This document shows, one piece after another, positions 23,057 through 31,287 of a stretch of DNA of 44,059 nt. The stretch is from Clostridia bacterium (GTDB lineage Bacteria; Bacillota; Clostridia; Christensenellales; Borkfalkiaceae): assembly GCA_017462985.1 (NCBI GenBank), contig JAFTQB010000062.1, positions 1 to 44,059 on the forward strand, read 5' to 3'. The position numbers and the translations under genes are program-made. Positions within the stretch are counted from its first letter, which is position 1. Each line of letters starts with the position of its first letter. The notes under the pieces are model-generated. The model was not told the DNA's origin, searched no databases, and saw nothing but the letters and a program-made list of their open reading frames with translations.

Positions 23057-24611
23057 ATAATTTGCGCGATTCGTGGCAACAAAAATAAACGATCTGCAAT
23101 TTGTCTTTTAAAACGAGCAACGCGTTTTTTGCAAAGGCAAGATTTCTTTCATCCAAATACAAAAACGGATCGTCCAAAATACAGAAAGGCAATTCGCCGC
23201 CATAGGTATTTTCCAAAAGCGCGAGCCGCATACAAAGCTCCACAACGCTCTTTTGTCCGTCGCTCAAATGCTCGCTCGAACGGCGCGCGCCGCCGCTTTC
23301 GAAATACACTTTTAAATCTCCGTCAAGCGCCACGCCGCCGATAAAATCCGCGCCCAAAAGGCTTAAATAGCGCAAAAAACTTTCCGTCATCGGTTGCAGG
23401 TATTTTCCGTTCAAACGCCGCGCCGCCTCTAAAAGCGCGGCGATCGTGGCGTCGATGATTTCCGCTTCTTCTTTTAATCGGAAAAGCTCCGCTTCCGTTT
23501 CCGATAATTCCTGACGTTTTTGCGGCAAGGAAACTACGCGGCTTTCCAATTCGCTCACCAACCGCCGCATATCGGATAGCAAGGAACGCACCTCTTCCCA
23601 AGTGCTTACACCGTATCGGGAAAGCACACCCGCGTTCTCCGCCGTTTTTTCGTCAAGCTCGCGTGCAAGCTCCGCGCTCCTTTGCGCGTTTCCCTCCCGT
23701 TTTCCAATTGCAAAAAACAAAGCAGCCAACAACGTAAGCGCCCCCGCCGCGAGCAGACCAACTCCCAAAACGACCTCAAAAAAGCAGCTCGCCGCGCCAA
23801 TCAGCAAAAGCGTGAACGCCACTGCCCAAACAAGCGAACGCCACCGTCCGCCGCGCTTTATCGGCGCGTTGCGTTCTTGTAAACGCGCTTGCGTTCGTAC
23901 GATCTCGCTTTGCCCCCGTTCTACGGCGCAAAGCTCCGCTTCCGTTCGATACGCCTCGCCCAGCCTCTTTTCGTCCTGTTCGATCGCGAAAATTTCCTGT
24001 TGCAGGGCGACGAGCTTTTCTTCCGTCTGCGGAATTTTGCCCGTATATTTTCCCAACAATCGACGGTCGGAACGAAGCTCTTGCCGCTTGGCTTTCAGCG
24101 CCGCCACCGCTTCCTCGACCGTACCCGAAGAAAGGTTGAGCCTCCCAAGCCGCTCTCCGATCCCGTAGCGCAAGGAAATATCCGTATGCTCCGCGCCGAT
24201 AAACGCCGTGCGTTCGAACGCTTCCACGGGCAAACCGAAAAGCGTTTCCCCTACGCATTCCCCTAGCGCGTTCGTTTGCCGATTTGCGCCGTCGTATACG
24301 CAAAGAGTATCCTTTTTCTTGCTCTTTTTATCGAAAAACCGTTCGATCAAATACCGCTCGCCACGCCATTCGACCGTGAGCGTGCCGCCGAACGCTCCGC
24401 CCGAAAAGGGATAATATAAGCTCCGTTCCCCCTTTTCCGTCGCGTTGTCGCGCTCGCTTTCCAATCCGTAAAGCATGGCTTTCAAAAAGGAAGCGAGCGT
24501 GCTTTTTCCCTCGCCGTTTTGCAGGCAAACGCAGGTGAGCGAGCCGTTGAAAACGAAGCGAGTTTTATGCCATTTTCCGTAATTTTCAATCGTACATTCG
24601 AGTAGCTTCAT
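23055..24611 (-). CDS. SbcC/YhaN-like ATPase with two internal membrane segments
   Basis: The N-terminal ATP-binding lobe has QNGEGKSTLASFLKAMLYG (Walker A, residues 31-38). The C-terminal lobe has the ABC-type signature LSDGQKSVVELCMRLALLE and the Walker B block CILDDPFLYLDERN. Between them lie short coiled-coil arms (about 165-245 and 305-390) interrupted by two hydrophobic segments (259-278 and 281-302). YhaN of Firmicutes is likewise a membrane-associated SbcC relative, but it is much longer; this 518-residue version has reduced arms. It is encoded 2 nt after the nuclease gene, and the pair should form an SbcCD/Mre11-Rad50-like DNA-end processing complex, here probably at the membrane. 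Confidence 0.85.
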   Translation of the reverse strand: MKLLECTIENYGKWHKTRFVFNGSLTCVCLQNGEGKSTLASFLKAMLYGLESERDNATEKGERSLYYPFSGGAFGGTLTVEWRGERYLIERFFDKKSKKKDTLCVYDGANRQTNALGECVGETLFGLPVEAFERTAFIGAEHTDISLRYGIGERLGRLNLSSGTVEEAVAALKAKRQELRSDRRLLGKYTGKIPQTEEKLVALQQEIFAIEQDEKRLGEAYRTEAELCAVERGQSEIVRTQARLQERNAPIKRGGRWRSLVWAVAFTLLLIGAASCFFEVVLGVGLLAAGALTLLAALFFAIGKREGNAQRSAELARELDEKTAENAGVLSRYGVSTWEEVRSLLSDMRRLVSELESRVVSLPQKRQELSETEAELFRLKEEAEIIDATIAALLEAARRLNGKYLQPMTESFLRYLSLLGADFIGGVALDGDLKVYFESGGARRSSEHLSDGQKSVVELCMRLALLENTYGGELPFCILDDPFLYLDERNLAFAKNALLVLKDKLQIVYFCCHESRKL

Positions 24612-24613
24612 CG

Positions 24614-25663
24614 TTACAATTTCTCCCCCGAAAGCGCCTTTAAGCCGAGCGCGAGAATACGCTTTTTGCGGCTTTCGTCGGCATTTGGAACGCTTTCCAC
24701 CAAGCGCACAAATTCCCCTTCAACGCCCACCTGCACCCTGTATTTTGCCAAATCGAGCGCGGGGCAGGTTTCGTCCTTTACGGAAAGCGCAAACCAATTT
24801 TCCTTTAAGGTTTCGTACACGATATTTTCCAAGCCCTCGGTATCGAACGCCGCTTCGCCGCAAAGTACGAGTCGAAGCATATCCTTTTGCGCCACACCGA
24901 TCCTCGCCGCGCGATCGATCGTTTCGGCAACGCTTTTCAAGCCCGAAATATCCAATTTAACGAGCCGAGCGGCGCGATAGGAACGCGGCACGAAAACGGT
25001 TTTGATTTCCGCACCCGTTTCGATCAGTACGAATCCTTTATCCCCAAGCTCGTCAAAGCCTCTGCCTTCTAAACAGCCGCTATACGCGTACCTGCCCCGC
25101 CCGTCCAACGGTTTTTCATCGTAAAAATGGATATGCCCGAGCGCCAAATAATCGATATTTTTGCCCGCCAAAAAGCGCGGCGCGATCGTATTTTCTCCCG
25201 CGACTTCCGCAACCTGCCCGTGCATCATCACGATATTGCGTTTGTTTGACGGAAGCGTCAGCGAGGAATACAGCGAAAGCGCGTTTTGCGCGCAAAGCTC
25301 GATCCCGCTCACCGTAATTTCCCCCAAATCGTAGGTGGTCCACTCAGCGGAAAAGGTTTTCAAATTGGGCAAAGCAGGGGGCGGCAACGCGCGGTCGTGA
25401 TTGCCTTTTAAATAAAAAAAGAGAATTTCTTTCGCCTGTTCGATCACGCCGAAAAAGAACTGCCGATCCCGAAGCAACGGGCAATCGCTATCGAAGATAT
25501 CGCCGCAAAGCAATACGGCTTGCACTCCCTCGCGGCGCGCAAACGCCACCGTATCTTCAAACGCACGGCAAATTTCCTCGCGGCGAAGCGCCGCTTTTTC
25601 GCTTGACAGCCGCGTTTGCATGGACGAGCCTAAATGCAGATCGGCGCAATGAATGATTTTCAT
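24614..25663 (-). CDS. SbcD/YhaO-like metallophosphoesterase (DNA repair exonuclease)
   Basis: A calcineurin-like phosphoesterase with the Mre11/SbcD motif series: HCADLHLGS (D8, H10), CGDIFDSD (D55), KGNHDR (N88, H89), MHGQV and ALGHIHFYDEK. The C-terminal domain (from about 215) is the capping region. Start at ATG 25663 with AAGGAG 8 nt upstream; the GTG three codons earlier overlaps that site. It should supply the Mn-dependent nuclease activity to the neighbouring ATPase. Confidence 0.9.
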   Translation of the reverse strand: MKIIHCADLHLGSSMQTRLSSEKAALRREEICRAFEDTVAFARREGVQAVLLCGDIFDSDCPLLRDRQFFFGVIEQAKEILFFYLKGNHDRALPPPALPNLKTFSAEWTTYDLGEITVSGIELCAQNALSLYSSLTLPSNKRNIVMMHGQVAEVAGENTIAPRFLAGKNIDYLALGHIHFYDEKPLDGRGRYAYSGCLEGRGFDELGDKGFVLIETGAEIKTVFVPRSYRAARLVKLDISGLKSVAETIDRAARIGVAQKDMLRLVLCGEAAFDTEGLENIVYETLKENWFALSVKDETCPALDLAKYRVQVGVEGEFVRLVESVPNADESRKKRILALGLKALSGEKL

Positions 25664-25684
25664 AAAATCCACTCCTTCTCCGCT

Positions 25685-25713
25685 ATTATACCATTTTTAT
25701 CGCCGTTTGTAAA
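25685..25713 (-). promoter_or_regulatory. Promoter of the nuclease-ATPase operon
   Basis: TTTACA (25713-25708) and TATAAT (25690-25685) on the minus strand are separated by 17 bp, with TGG extending the -10 box. Confidence 0.82.
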
Positions 25714-25766
25714 GAAAAACAAACATTCGTTCGTATTTTTTTGTAAAAAATCTTTTCACAAAACGC

Positions 25767-25795
25767 TTGACCTAAAAGGGGTTATGGAGTATAAT
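25767..25795 (+). promoter_or_regulatory. Promoter of nagB
   Basis: TTGACC (25767-25772) and TATAAT (25790-25795) are separated by 17 bp. Confidence 0.85.
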
Positions 25796-25809
25796 AGAAA
25801 GCGAACAGG

Positions 25810-25826
25810 TCGCCCCAAAGGGGCGA
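25810..25826 (+). promoter_or_regulatory. 5'-end hairpin in the nagB leader
   Basis: TCGCCCC-AAA-GGGGCGA forms 7 perfect pairs and lies within about 10 nt of the predicted transcript start. It is followed by A-run, not T-run, so it is not a terminator. A transcript-stabilising stem is likely. Confidence 0.45.
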
Positions 25827-25848
25827 AAAAATCTAACGAGGTGAACAA

Positions 25849-26571
25849 ATGAAAGTTATTATCACGGAAAACTACGAAGAAATGAGCGCGAAAGCCGCCG
25901 AACTGATTATCGGGATCGTAAAAAGCAATCCCAACGCCGTTTTGGGGCTTGCAACGGGTTCCAGCCCGATCGGCACCTATCAAAATATGGCGAAAGATTG
26001 CCGCGAAAACGGCACTTCCTATAAAGGCGTTACTTCGGTAAACTTGGACGAATACGTGGGCTTGACGGCGGATCACGACCAAAGCTACGCGTACTTTATG
26101 CGCACCAACCTTTTCGATCATATCGATATCGATTTGAAGAATACCAATCTTCCGAGCGGTTCGGCAAGCGATCTGCAAGCGGAATGCGATCGTTACAACG
26201 CTCTTTTGGCGGGCTATCAGCAGGACGTACAGGTTTTGGGGCTTGGCTCGAACGGGCATATCGGCTTCAACGAACCGGGCACGCCGTTCGATTCGGTTAC
26301 GCACCTTGTAGACCTTACGGAAAACACGATCAAGGATAACTCGCGTTTGTTTGCTTCCATCGACGAAGTGCCCCGTCAGGCGCTTTCGATGGGCATCAAG
26401 AATATCATGAACGCGAAGAGCATTTTGGTCGTCGTATCGGGCAAGAACAAGGCGAAAGCGGTGAAAGGCATGGTGAAAGGCGAGATCACGCCCGATCTTC
26501 CCGCTTCCGTATTGCAGCTCCACCCGTTCGTAACGGTGATCTGCGATAAAGACGCGGCAAGCGAACTTTGA
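25849..26571 (+). CDS. nagB: Glucosamine-6-phosphate deaminase
   Basis: A 240-residue NagB. The phosphate-binding loop is LATGSSPIGTY, the active-site region is VNLDEYVGL, and GLGSNGHIGFNEPGTPF is the family signature. It converts glucosamine-6-phosphate to fructose-6-phosphate and ammonia, the last step of amino-sugar use. GAGGTG lies upstream of the ATG. It stands alone between its own promoter and a strong terminator. nagA is not in the window. Confidence 0.96.
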   Translation: MKVIITENYEEMSAKAAELIIGIVKSNPNAVLGLATGSSPIGTYQNMAKDCRENGTSYKGVTSVNLDEYVGLTADHDQSYAYFMRTNLFDHIDIDLKNTNLPSGSASDLQAECDRYNALLAGYQQDVQVLGLGSNGHIGFNEPGTPFDSVTHLVDLTENTIKDNSRLFASIDEVPRQALSMGIKNIMNAKSILVVVSGKNKAKAVKGMVKGEITPDLPASVLQLHPFVTVICDKDAASEL

Positions 26572-26583
26572 TTTTTCGATAAC

Positions 26584-26622
26584 AAAAAATAGGGACGGAT
26601 TTTTGATCCGTCCCTATTTTTT
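26584..26622. terminator. Bidirectional terminator between nagB and the second acyltransferase gene
   Basis: AAAAAATAGGGACGGAT / ATCCGTCCCTATTTTTT, 17 perfect pairs with a TTTTG loop. Confidence 0.93.
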
Positions 26623-26623
26623 A

Positions 26624-27901
26624 TCAATTGACTTTTCCGCTTGTTTTTTTCAGCTTAAACAGCTCTTCCGCCGCAAGGCGCGCTTTCACAACGATATCCC
26701 CCGTGTTTTTCGGGAAACAATAATATTGCGCGCTCAAATCCCCCACGCAAACGACGTCCCCCATTTCGTACCAATACAGATCGGAATTGACGCTGTATGA
26801 GGCCGTGGGGCTTTGCGTAAAGTCAAGCTGACCGTCGTCGGAAACGAGGCGGAAGCCGTTTTCACCGTGTGTTAATTTCCCCGAACCGATATCGTAAACG
26901 CCGCTCGTATCCACCATCATCATAATATCCACGTCCGCGTTCAGCTCGTACCTGCCCCCTTCCAACTCCTCTTTTACGCACTTTCTTTCCCACGCATACC
27001 ATTGAGGAATACTTTCTATTTCCGTTTCCCCATCCAAGGCTTTCATTTCGCCCGTTTCCGTCAGTTCGTATTCCTTTCCGCAAGCCTTACAAATGAGCGT
27101 TGCGCCCTTGCCTTCCGTTTGCCCTTCCGCCAAACAATGCGGACATTTATATAAAATACGGTTCAAGCCCACCGCGCGTTCGGGATGATCGATTCGCACG
27201 CCGTTTTCACTTTGATAACGGTATTCGTTAAAGGAAAATTTTTCAAGGATCACCCGATTGATCTCGTCGGGCGACATTTGCTTGATCTGATCGGGGGATA
27301 ACAGGTATTCCACTTCCGCATTGACAAAAACGTTGCGCTTGCGCAATTCATTAAACAGCGGTTGGCGCAGGTGCGCCCCGTGCGTGATCACGCTGACGAG
27401 CGGCACGCCCAAGAGCTTCACGCACTTGCCGAGGCTTTCGGGAAGCGTCGTCGTTGTGCCGTCGAAAGTATACCCCACCTCGGGGTACATCACAACGGAA
27501 GTTTTCAGCTTTTTCAAGCAATATTGCATATCGCGAATAAGTTTTGCGCTCGCCATAAATTTGATCGTAGGCATACACCCGATCTGCCGCATCAACCAAT
27601 TTTTTCCCAGCATCGCGTCCCAAGTTGCCACGATATTCAGCGGGCGCGGATAAAACACGGAAGTTACGATCTCCAAATCGATAAAGCTTGAATGATTCAT
27701 CAAAATGAAGCACGGCTGCTTTTTATCCAATTTTTCCAAGCCCTTTTTCGTGCACGTAAACCTCGCCGCCATAAGATCGGGCAAGCTGACGAGCTTTAAA
27801 AGCGTGCGAAAAAAGATATTCGGCTTTTTCGCCGGCTTCGCCTTTTTTGTCTTGCGCTTCAACACCTCGTTGTACGGCAATTTCGTTACTTTTACTTGCA
27901 T
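26624..27901 (-). CDS. PlsC-like acyltransferase with zinc ribbon, second paralogue
   Basis: It has the same architecture as the gene at 1251-2516: a PlsC domain with NHSSFID (H70-x4-D75) and a second block MYPEVGY (E141), then a zinc ribbon with CPHC (253/256) and CKAC (271/274), then an unrecognised beta-rich tail of about 145 residues. The EGTR-type block is degenerate (EVGY), so substrate handling may differ from ordinary PlsC. It lies 24 nt after the GH2 gene and has GGAG close to the ATG, so it may be the last gene of the MFS-GH2 transcript. The role in lipid acylation is from the family only. Confidence 0.83.
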   Translation of the reverse strand: MQVKVTKLPYNEVLKRKTKKAKPAKKPNIFFRTLLKLVSLPDLMAARFTCTKKGLEKLDKKQPCFILMNHSSFIDLEIVTSVFYPRPLNIVATWDAMLGKNWLMRQIGCMPTIKFMASAKLIRDMQYCLKKLKTSVVMYPEVGYTFDGTTTTLPESLGKCVKLLGVPLVSVITHGAHLRQPLFNELRKRNVFVNAEVEYLLSPDQIKQMSPDEINRVILEKFSFNEYRYQSENGVRIDHPERAVGLNRILYKCPHCLAEGQTEGKGATLICKACGKEYELTETGEMKALDGETEIESIPQWYAWERKCVKEELEGGRYELNADVDIMMMVDTSGVYDIGSGKLTHGENGFRLVSDDGQLDFTQSPTASYSVNSDLYWYEMGDVVCVGDLSAQYYCFPKNTGDIVVKARLAAEELFKLKKTSGKVN

Positions 27902-27925
27902 TTCTCCACCCTTTTCCTTTTATGT

Positions 27926-29668
27926 TTATTCCACCTTTTCGCTTTCCGCTTTAATCTCGTCGTTGATCGCGCGCATTTCCGCCACGGGTACTTTGATCAC
28001 CTTTCGATCGTACGTTACCAACCCGTTAATTTCTTCCTCCACGTCGGAAACCTGCGTATACACGCTCGCGCAAAGTCCTTTTGCGATCAACGGCTTTAAT
28101 TTTTTCAAAAAAAGCTTTTTCAAACCCGCCAAAAGCGCTTCGTTCGTCTTGAAAACCTTATACCCGAATTCCTTTTCGGTGTTATAAATATGCCCGTCCG
28201 TCTTTTTGGAATAGCCGCCGAATTCGCTCAATACCACGGGGCGCGGATCGCGGGGAACTTTGAGCGGCATATAGTAGGTGTGCAAGCTCCGCATCGCCGT
28301 CGCTTCCCTGCCCTGATCGTGCCAACCGCTCACGCTGTCGATAAACCGCGTGCCGTCCATTTCCAAAACCATATACGAAATTTTTTCGCTGTCGAACTGC
28401 CCCCACCCCTCGTTAAAGGGCACCCACGTGCTGATACATGGGCAATTGTACAACGCATTGACCGTATCTTGCGCGGCGTGGATATATTCGTATCTCGCTT
28501 CCGTATTTTCCCGCGCAAAATACCGATAATCGTCGTCTTTATGATGTATTCCCAAAAAAGGAAGCAGCGCCACGTGCGTGAATTTATATTCGCCGCCGCC
28601 GTTGACGAAATCCTGCCAAACCAAAAGCCCTAATTTATCGCAATAATGATACCAAACAAGCGGTTCCACCTTGATATGCTTCCGCACCATATTAAAGCCC
28701 ATTTCTTTGAGCATTTTCAACTCGTCGTAAACCGCTTGATAGGACGGCGGCGTAAGCAAGCCGTCGCTCCAATAGCCTTGATCGAGCACGCCGTTCATAA
28801 AATACGGCTTCCCGTTCAAACAAAGGCGCTTTTTGCCGTTTTTATCCGCTTGTACCGAAAAAGAACGAACGCCGAAATAGGAAAAAATCTTATCGCCGCT
28901 ATCCGTTTCCAAAACAAAATCGTACAGCTTGGGATTTTCGGGCGACCAAAGCTGAAAATCGCTTTCAACGCTCACCTGCCCCCCTGAAAATTCCTTTTCG
29001 ACGAGTACCGCTTCGCCGTCGTAAACGGTAATCTTTTGCTTCCCTTCGTATTCGGAAGCGACAAAAACCGAGCGTTTTTCCGCGTCGGGCGTGATCCTAA
29101 TCGATTTGATATATTTTTCGGGCGCGCTTTCCAACCAAACCGTTTGCCAAATGCCGCTTTGCGCCGTATACCAGATCGTTCCGGGGCGGGTGCTCTGCTT
29201 GCCGCGCACGCGCTCCGTCGCTTCCGTTTCGTCCACGCATTCCACCCGCAACAGGTTTTCGCCCTCTTTGATCGCAGCGGTTACGTCGATACAAAACGGC
29301 GTAAAACCGCTATCGTGCGCGCATACGCACACGCCGTTTAAAAACACTTCACATATCTGATCGACCGCGCCGAAATGCAGCATCGTCGCGCCTTTCAAAA
29401 ATTCTTTCGTCGCAATAAACTCCCGCTCGTATACGAGCGTTTCGCCCCGACCGAGCGTAAATCCTTCTTCTACGCCGCTATTCAGGCTTTCAGGCGAAAA
29501 GGGCACGAGGATATTTTTCCATTCGCCCTGTATCTGCTCCCCGCCTTTCACTTTTTGATAGCGCCAAACGCCGTTCAAACAAAGGTAGCTTTCCCGCCGC
29601 ATTTGCGGGCGGGGATATTCGCTTAAAGGAATTTCTCCCACTTCGTAATCAGATTTTAATCGAACCAT
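27926..29668 (-). CDS. Cytoplasmic glycoside hydrolase family 2 enzyme
   Basis: The domains follow the GH2 order: an N-terminal jelly-roll sugar-binding domain (about 15-180, with LNGVWRYQ and LHFGAVDQICEVFLNG), an immunoglobulin-like domain (185-270), and a TIM barrel (280-570). The acid/base is Glu420 in WVPFNEGWGQ and the nucleophile is Glu482 in VVLSEFGGYS. GH2 enzymes include beta-galactosidases, beta-glucuronidases and beta-mannosidases; the sequence alone does not decide. At 580 residues it is a short GH2. No signal peptide is present, so the substrate must be imported. The coding start overlaps the MFS transporter gene by 20 nt, supporting a transport-and-cleave pair. AAGGAG precedes the ATG. 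Confidence 0.92.
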   Translation of the reverse strand: MVRLKSDYEVGEIPLSEYPRPQMRRESYLCLNGVWRYQKVKGGEQIQGEWKNILVPFSPESLNSGVEEGFTLGRGETLVYEREFIATKEFLKGATMLHFGAVDQICEVFLNGVCVCAHDSGFTPFCIDVTAAIKEGENLLRVECVDETEATERVRGKQSTRPGTIWYTAQSGIWQTVWLESAPEKYIKSIRITPDAEKRSVFVASEYEGKQKITVYDGEAVLVEKEFSGGQVSVESDFQLWSPENPKLYDFVLETDSGDKIFSYFGVRSFSVQADKNGKKRLCLNGKPYFMNGVLDQGYWSDGLLTPPSYQAVYDELKMLKEMGFNMVRKHIKVEPLVWYHYCDKLGLLVWQDFVNGGGEYKFTHVALLPFLGIHHKDDDYRYFARENTEARYEYIHAAQDTVNALYNCPCISTWVPFNEGWGQFDSEKISYMVLEMDGTRFIDSVSGWHDQGREATAMRSLHTYYMPLKVPRDPRPVVLSEFGGYSKKTDGHIYNTEKEFGYKVFKTNEALLAGLKKLFLKKLKPLIAKGLCASVYTQVSDVEEEINGLVTYDRKVIKVPVAEMRAINDEIKAESEKVE

Positions 29669-30995
29669 CGCCGTTCTCCTTTTTGGTTACTTTTTTCAAG
29701 ATGGGAATGAGCGCGAGCATACAAAGCGTTACGATCGCCGCAGCCAAGAAAATTTCGGGCGCGGGGATAAACCGCGTCGTCATCATATCCGCCGAACCTT
29801 GATCGGGCAAGGGAATATTTCTCGCAGCGTTGATGGCGTTGCCGATGAGCGGACCTACCACCATAGGAATAAGTACGCTGAACACCATTCTCACACCCTG
29901 CAATTTTCCCACCGCGTTTTCGGGAGTATAATCGCGCACCGTCGATCCGCAAAGCGCGGAAACGAGGATATAGCCCGTAATCATCACGAACCCGAACACG
30001 CCGAACAATATAAGATCGGCAATTTTGCCCATATCTTTTGCAAAATACATGCCCAACAGCCCCGCCGCCATGATCGCCACGGCGAGATAGAGCATATCCA
30101 CCTTGTCCTTTTTATCCGAAAGCCGCGTAAGCCACAGGTTGACAGCCGCGCCCGCGACGATCGCCACGGCGAAAACCGCGCTGTATTCAAGGACGGAAAA
30201 GCCGAGATATTCTTTCATATAAATGATCATATACGGCATAAAGATCTGACAAGCCACGCCGTAAACGAGCACCAAGCAAAGGGTGAGATAAAAAGGCTTG
30301 TTCCCTTTAACGACGGAGGGTTTGAATCCATAGAAAATATCTTTAAAGCTGCCGCTTTTTGCAAGTCTTGGGCTGTCTTTCACAAAGAAAAGACCCGCAA
30401 AACCGCAAAGGGAAATGACGACGCCGAGCAGCAAGAACAAAAGCTGATACCCGATCGCGTCCACCAAGATCCCGAAGCCGCCCGCGACGATCAGCATTGC
30501 CGCCAAAGGCAAAATGGAAAGCACGCCCTCCACGCCGCCGCGGTATTCGCTTTGCGTGTTGTCCGTTACCCAAGCGTTAAAGGCGGCGTCGTTCGCCGTA
30601 GAGCCGAAGAGCGTCATTACGCAATCGCCCACGACGACGGCGACAAGCGTGATTTGGATTGCCGTTTGTAGATCCACGCCCAAAACCGTTTGCGTCAAAT
30701 TCGGGGAAAGCATTCCAAACAGAGCGACGGTAACGCCCCAGATCGCGTATCCCCAGCATAAAAACGCGCGGCGGTTGCCCGTTTTATCGGAAAGCGTACC
30801 CGCAAAAAGCGTGGCTACCGTTGCCACCACCCCGCTGAGCTGGACCATGAGCGTTACGGCGTTGAGATCTTTCGCCACGGTGTTGTAGACGAACAGGTTG
30901 AAATACATATTTTCCACCGACCACGCGATCTGTCCGACCAACCCGAACAGCAATAAGATCGTCCAATTCCATTTTCCGAATTTTCCGTTTACCAT
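29649..30995 (-). CDS. MFS transporter, probably for a glycoside
   Basis: A 448-residue, twelve-helix major facilitator. GTLSDKTGNRRAFL is the MFS loop 2-3 motif, and TRLSDKKDKVDML is the equivalent loop in the second half. Overall it resembles sugar and glycoside transporters of the MFS/GPH type. The gene overlaps the GH2 gene and shares its promoter (31033-31061), so the substrate is probably the glycoside that the GH2 enzyme cleaves (inference). The ribosome-binding site is a weak GGGG. Confidence 0.9.
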   Translation of the reverse strand: MVNGKFGKWNWTILLLFGLVGQIAWSVENMYFNLFVYNTVAKDLNAVTLMVQLSGVVATVATLFAGTLSDKTGNRRAFLCWGYAIWGVTVALFGMLSPNLTQTVLGVDLQTAIQITLVAVVVGDCVMTLFGSTANDAAFNAWVTDNTQSEYRGGVEGVLSILPLAAMLIVAGGFGILVDAIGYQLLFLLLGVVISLCGFAGLFFVKDSPRLAKSGSFKDIFYGFKPSVVKGNKPFYLTLCLVLVYGVACQIFMPYMIIYMKEYLGFSVLEYSAVFAVAIVAGAAVNLWLTRLSDKKDKVDMLYLAVAIMAAGLLGMYFAKDMGKIADLILFGVFGFVMITGYILVSALCGSTVRDYTPENAVGKLQGVRMVFSVLIPMVVGPLIGNAINAARNIPLPDQGSADMMTTRFIPAPEIFLAAAIVTLCMLALIPILKKVTKKENGDGSIKI

Positions 30996-31032
30996 AAACT
31001 ACCCCAATGATAATTTTTGTATAATTTTAACT

Positions 31033-31061
31033 ATTTTATCATAACTTTCCCCGCTTGTCAA
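31033..31061 (-). promoter_or_regulatory. Promoter of the MFS-GH2 operon
   Basis: TTGACA (31061-31056) and TAAAAT (31038-31033) on the minus strand are separated by 17 bp. Confidence 0.8.
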
Positions 31062-31154
31062 CGGTGATTTTAAAAAAATTTTCCGTTTATCAATCAATAT
31101 TTTTGATAATTAGGCGAAATTTTATAAAAAAATACAATCGTAAAATAAAATCGG

Positions 31155-31183
31155 TTGCGTTTTGATCGTAAATGTGGTAGAAT
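31155..31183 (+). promoter_or_regulatory. Probable promoter of the two large lipoprotein genes
   Basis: TTGCGT (31155-31160) and TAGAAT (31178-31183) are separated by 17 bp with an extended TGG. A second TATAAT at 31192-31197 lacks a good -35 box. The leader would be about 100 nt. Confidence 0.5.
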
Positions 31184-31287
31184 AAGATTGTTATAATAGG
31201 TTTATTATACGCCTTGGGTTTTTCAAGCCGCTGCGGCTACCCTTTGCGCGCGACAAATAATATATGCTAAAATTGAGGAGGTACTCA

